Origin: Burkholderiaceae bacterium | GTDB lineage: Bacteria; Pseudomonadota; Gammaproteobacteria; Burkholderiales; Burkholderiaceae_C | Length of the DNA stretch: 9,679 nt | Direction: 5' to 3' | Assembly: GCA_017853735.1 (NCBI GenBank) | Contig: JAFMJA010000088.1 | Location: 1 to 9,679 of the forward strand | Part shown: positions 7,248 through 9,679 of the stretch, piece by piece | Layout of the letters: every line of letters begins with the position of its first letter | Position numbering within the stretch: the first letter of the stretch is position 1 | Translations under genes and position numbers: made by a program | Notes under the pieces: generated by a model | The model's input: the letters and a program-made list of their open reading frames with translations, nothing else | The model's database searches: none | What the model was told of the DNA's origin: nothing

Positions 7248-7273
7248 ACAAAATAAATTCAAGGATGACCCAA
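7243..7273 (-). promoter_or_regulatory. Candidate sigma-70 promoter of the dctP operon
   Basis: The -10 candidate TATGAT (7243-7248, minus strand) matches TATAAT at five of six bases. The best -35 candidate at a usable distance is TTGGGT (7268-7273), 19 bases away and inside the end of yhiN; TTGAAT (7257-7262) is a better hexamer but only 8 bases away. The predicted leader to the dctP ATG is about 50 bases and AT-rich. A weak -35 with a good -10 would be consistent with an activated or regulated promoter. Confidence 0.4.
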
Positions 7274-8467
7274 GGCCTGCGCGCAGGCAAAAGCACTGGC
7301 CCAGGCCCACTGGAAGTTGTAACCACCGAGCCAACCAGTGACGTCCACAACTTCACCAATAAAGTAAAGGCCCGCCTGTTTCGATTCCATGGTTTGCGAT
7401 GACAAATCACGGGTATCTACCCCGCCGGCAGTGACCTCAGCCTTGGCGTAGCCTTCGGTTCCTGATGGCACCAGTTCCCAACGGGTCAGCGAATGCGCCA
7501 ATGTCGTCAAAGATTTGTCAGAGGCCTCGTTCACCGGTCGTTGCCAGGCCGGGTCCAAATGGACCCAGGCTTCGGCCAATCGGGCAGGCATCAGTGCGAC
7601 CAGTTCGTTCACGATCAACTTACGCGAGTTCAACTTGGCCTGAAGCAGCTTATCCAGGACCTGATGCTGAGGCGCCAGGTTGATCCAGATCGGTGTGCCA
7701 GCTTTCCAGTAGCTGGATATTTGCAAGACGGCGGGGCCGGACAGGCCGCGATGGGTGAACAGCAGGTCTTCCAAGAAAGTGATGCGGTGCTTTTTATCGC
7801 CAGTCTCAATGTTGACCGGCAGCGAAAGCCCTGCCAGGTGGCTGAAGGGAGCCCATTGTGATTTGTCAAAGGTCAAGGGTACCAAGGCTGGGCGTGTGGG
7901 TACAAGGCGCAGACCAAATTGGCGTGCCAATTGATAGCCCAGGTCGCTGGCACCGATCTTGGGAATGGAAAGACCACCGGTGGCAACCACCACGGCCTTG
8001 CAGGAACTGAGACCATGATCGGTCTGCACCTCAAAAGCGCCATCGCCACCTCGCACGGCCAGTACAGAGCAAGGTTGCCAACGCTCGACGCCGCCAGCTT
8101 CGCACTCTCGCACCAGCAGTTCGATGATGTCATTGGCCGATCGGTCGCAAAAAAGCTGGCCTTTGTGCTTTTCATGGTGAGCAACACCATGTTTTTCCAG
8201 CAGTGCGATGAAGTCGTTGGGTGTATAGCGTGACAGTGCCGAGCGGCAGAAGTTGGGGTTGTCGCTGATGAAGTACTTGTGCGGAGCGCGCAGATCAAGC
8301 TCCCGGTTGGTGAAGTTGCAGCGGCCACCCCCGGAAATCCTTATTTTCTCAGCCAGCTTGGCACTATGGTCAAGCAGCAGAACCTTCAGGCCGCGCTGCG
8401 ATGCCTGCGCCGCACAAAAAAGGCCGGCCGCTCCCGCCCCGATGATGATGGCGTCAAAGGCCTGCAT
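7259..8467 (-). CDS. yhiN: BaiN/YhiN (HI0933-like) family NAD(P)/FAD-dependent oxidoreductase
   Basis: Flavoprotein of a widespread, poorly characterised bacterial family; the named member BaiN was proposed as a bile-acid dehydrogenase, which is not expected here. The 402 residues carry the FAD-binding GAGAAG (10-15), the family hallmark SGGGRCNFTN (45-54), ATGG (162-165), LFTHRGLSGP (236-245), VTAGGVDTRDL (345-355), and the C-terminal FIGEVVDVTGWLGGYN (369-384) followed by QWAWAS. Complete and of normal length. It starts 10 bases after the aminotransferase stop with no good ribosome binding site, suggesting coupled translation. Its 3' end overlaps the candidate dctP -35 element. No clear terminator separates it from dctP, so some read-through is possible. 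The family is certain; the physiological reaction is unknown. Confidence 0.94.
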   Translation of the reverse strand: MQAFDAIIIGAGAAGLFCAAQASQRGLKVLLLDHSAKLAEKIRISGGGRCNFTNRELDLRAPHKYFISDNPNFCRSALSRYTPNDFIALLEKHGVAHHEKHKGQLFCDRSANDIIELLVRECEAGGVERWQPCSVLAVRGGDGAFEVQTDHGLSSCKAVVVATGGLSIPKIGASDLGYQLARQFGLRLVPTRPALVPLTFDKSQWAPFSHLAGLSLPVNIETGDKKHRITFLEDLLFTHRGLSGPAVLQISSYWKAGTPIWINLAPQHQVLDKLLQAKLNSRKLIVNELVALMPARLAEAWVHLDPAWQRPVNEASDKSLTTLAHSLTRWELVPSGTEGYAKAEVTAGGVDTRDLSSQTMESKQAGLYFIGEVVDVTGWLGGYNFQWAWASAFACAQALGHP

Positions 8468-8477
8468 GATGGGCTGT

Positions 8478-9641
8478 TCAGCGCTGACTGGCCAACCAGT
8501 TTTCCAGGCGCTGAACTCCCTGTACTAGACGCTCTGGATCGCGAGAGGCAAAGCACCAGCGCAACCATCCGCGAGCTTCCGGCGCAAACGCCTCGCCGGG
8601 TGCCAGACCCAGGCCAGCCTCCACCACCAGACGCTTGGCTGTGCTCACCGAGTTGGGATAGCCTTTCAGCCGAAAAAAGGCGTACATCCCCCCAGCAGGC
8701 GGCTGGACTTCCACTTCCGCAATGGCTTGCAGAAGTGGGATCAGCAAGTCACGACAGCGTTTGAGGTGCTCCCTCACACTGGGGGTTAATTCCTGATGCG
8801 CCTTCAGCGCGGCCAGCGCGGCGCGTTGGGTAAACACGCTGGCGCAAGAAGTGTTGAATTCGATCAGCTTTCCCAGTTCCTGGGTCAATTCCGATGGCAT
8901 GACCAGCCAACCCAGTCTCCAGCCAGTCATCAAAAAACTTTTCGAAAAACTGTTCACCACCAGCAGGCGGTCATGCGGCAATGCAGAATCCAGAAAACTG
9001 GGCGCGCAGTCATTGGACGACGGTGCGTAATAAAGTCGCTCATAGACTTCATCCGACAAAATCCAGGTACCAGTTCGGCGGCAATGTTCAATGATCTGTA
9101 CTTGCTCGGAAGCCGAGAGCACCCAGCCGGTTGGATTGTTCGGGGCATTGATGATCAATAACCTGGTAGATGGGGTGATGGCAGACAGCAGTGCTGCAAG
9201 ATCAAGCGTCCAACTGCCTTGGCTGGGGATCAAGGAAACTGTCTTGAGGCGCGCGCCCAGGATGCGGGGCTGAGCAGTCAGATTGGGCCACACCGGCGTC
9301 ACCGCCACCACCTCATCGCCAGGATCCACCAGGGCCTGGACGGCCAGCATGAGAGCGCTCACGCCCCCGGATGTGACCGCAATTCGATCCGGGCTGCAAC
9401 TCTGCTGGTGCAATGCGCTGAGGTAACTGGCAATGCCCTGTCGCAGTTCAGGCAAGCCCAGGTTGTGGGCGTAGAAGGTTTCGCCAAGTTCAATTGACTC
9501 GATCGCAGCCTGTCGGATAAAGCCGGGGGTGACCTCGTCACTTTCGCCAAACCAAAAGGCCAAAACATCTGCTCGACCCAATCCGGCATTGGCGACTTCA
9601 CGGATCTTGGATTCTTCCAGGTCTTGAATGGCTTGGCGCAT
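8478..9641 (-). CDS. PLP-dependent aminotransferase, class I/II (aspartate aminotransferase fold)
   Basis: Fold-type I transaminase of 387 residues, moving an amino group between an amino acid and a 2-oxo acid in the cytoplasm. Visible residues are SGGVSA (91-96) for the PLP phosphate, NAPNNPTG (165-172) with Asn169, SDEVYE (196-201) with Asp197 and Tyr200, the Schiff-base lysine Lys234 in SFSKSF, GWRLGW (240-245) with Arg242, and Arg361 in LRWCFAS, which normally binds the substrate carboxylate. All cofactor contacts are present. An in-frame TGA at 9657-9659 confines the start to the ATG at 9641 or later. No clear ribosome binding site precedes it, so the message may be leaderless or the true start may differ slightly. 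The amino-acid specificity cannot be told. It lies 10 bases before yhiN, with which it may be co-transcribed. Confidence 0.94.
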   Translation of the reverse strand: MRQAIQDLEESKIREVANAGLGRADVLAFWFGESDEVTPGFIRQAAIESIELGETFYAHNLGLPELRQGIASYLSALHQQSCSPDRIAVTSGGVSALMLAVQALVDPGDEVVAVTPVWPNLTAQPRILGARLKTVSLIPSQGSWTLDLAALLSAITPSTRLLIINAPNNPTGWVLSASEQVQIIEHCRRTGTWILSDEVYERLYYAPSSNDCAPSFLDSALPHDRLLVVNSFSKSFLMTGWRLGWLVMPSELTQELGKLIEFNTSCASVFTQRAALAALKAHQELTPSVREHLKRCRDLLIPLLQAIAEVEVQPPAGGMYAFFRLKGYPNSVSTAKRLVVEAGLGLAPGEAFAPEARGWLRWCFASRDPERLVQGVQRLENWLASQR

Positions 9642-9679
9642 GTCTGCAGATCGAGTTCAAAGACCTGATTGTGCCCTTG
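9642..9679. other. Short upstream edge, no gene seen
   Basis: These 38 bases precede the aminotransferase. They contain the in-frame stop that limits its start but no convincing ribosome binding site, promoter or other gene. Any promoter for the aminotransferase and yhiN pair must lie mostly beyond the window. Confidence 0.5.

Noticed and set aside
7221..7250. Possible terminator for yhiN made from the AT-rich symmetric elements
   Set aside because: The stems would be almost all A-T and have two-base centres that cannot form a stable loop, so a promoter or operator role is more plausible.
1..9679. Search by eye for tRNA or rRNA genes, CRISPR repeats, insertion sequences, attachment sites, toxin-antitoxin or defence genes
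   Set aside because: None was seen. The window is a nearly continuous series of metabolic and transport genes with no repeats longer than the hairpin described.

Overview
The window carries nine protein-coding genes, all on the minus strand and packed almost end to end. The longest gaps are about 80 and 72 bases, and no RNA gene, CRISPR array or mobile element was seen. High GC content, tight operon packing, a DctP-type TRAP transporter and the protein style suggest a betaproteobacterium of the order Burkholderiales. That placement is inferred from gene content and was not tested by a search.

Reading in the direction of transcription (right to left), the window opens with a PLP-dependent class I/II aminotransferase (9641-8478). 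Ten bases after its stop comes a BaiN/YhiN (HI0933-like) flavoprotein (8467-7259). These two form a possible housekeeping pair with no evident link to the genes that follow.

A 72-base gap at 7187-7258 separates this pair from a seven-gene catabolic operon that fills the rest of the window. The gap and the end of yhiN hold a candidate promoter whose -10 box overlaps a short palindrome. The operon starts with a tripartite TRAP transporter: a periplasmic binding protein (dctP), a small permease (dctQ) and a large permease (dctM). A strong intrinsic terminator between dctP and dctQ probably lets most transcripts end after the binding protein. Next come a DUF1537 acid-sugar kinase (otnK) and a class II aldolase-type decarboxylase (otnC), then a short-chain dehydrogenase (SDR) and an AMP-dependent acyl-CoA synthetase (ANL family) that ends at the left edge.

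The working model, partly inferred, is that TRAP imports a four-carbon or related acid sugar. An oxidation, possibly by the SDR, gives the 3-oxo acid. OtnK phosphorylates it on O4, and the OtnC-like protein decarboxylates it to dihydroxyacetone phosphate for central metabolism. Three points depart from the textbook tetronate pathway. The usual LtnD/DenD dehydrogenase, OtnI isomerase and regulator are not in the window, although they could lie beyond its left edge. An SDR and a CoA ligase stand in the operon instead. The OtnC-like protein also lacks two residues that class II aldolases normally use, the catalytic Glu and the third metal-binding His.
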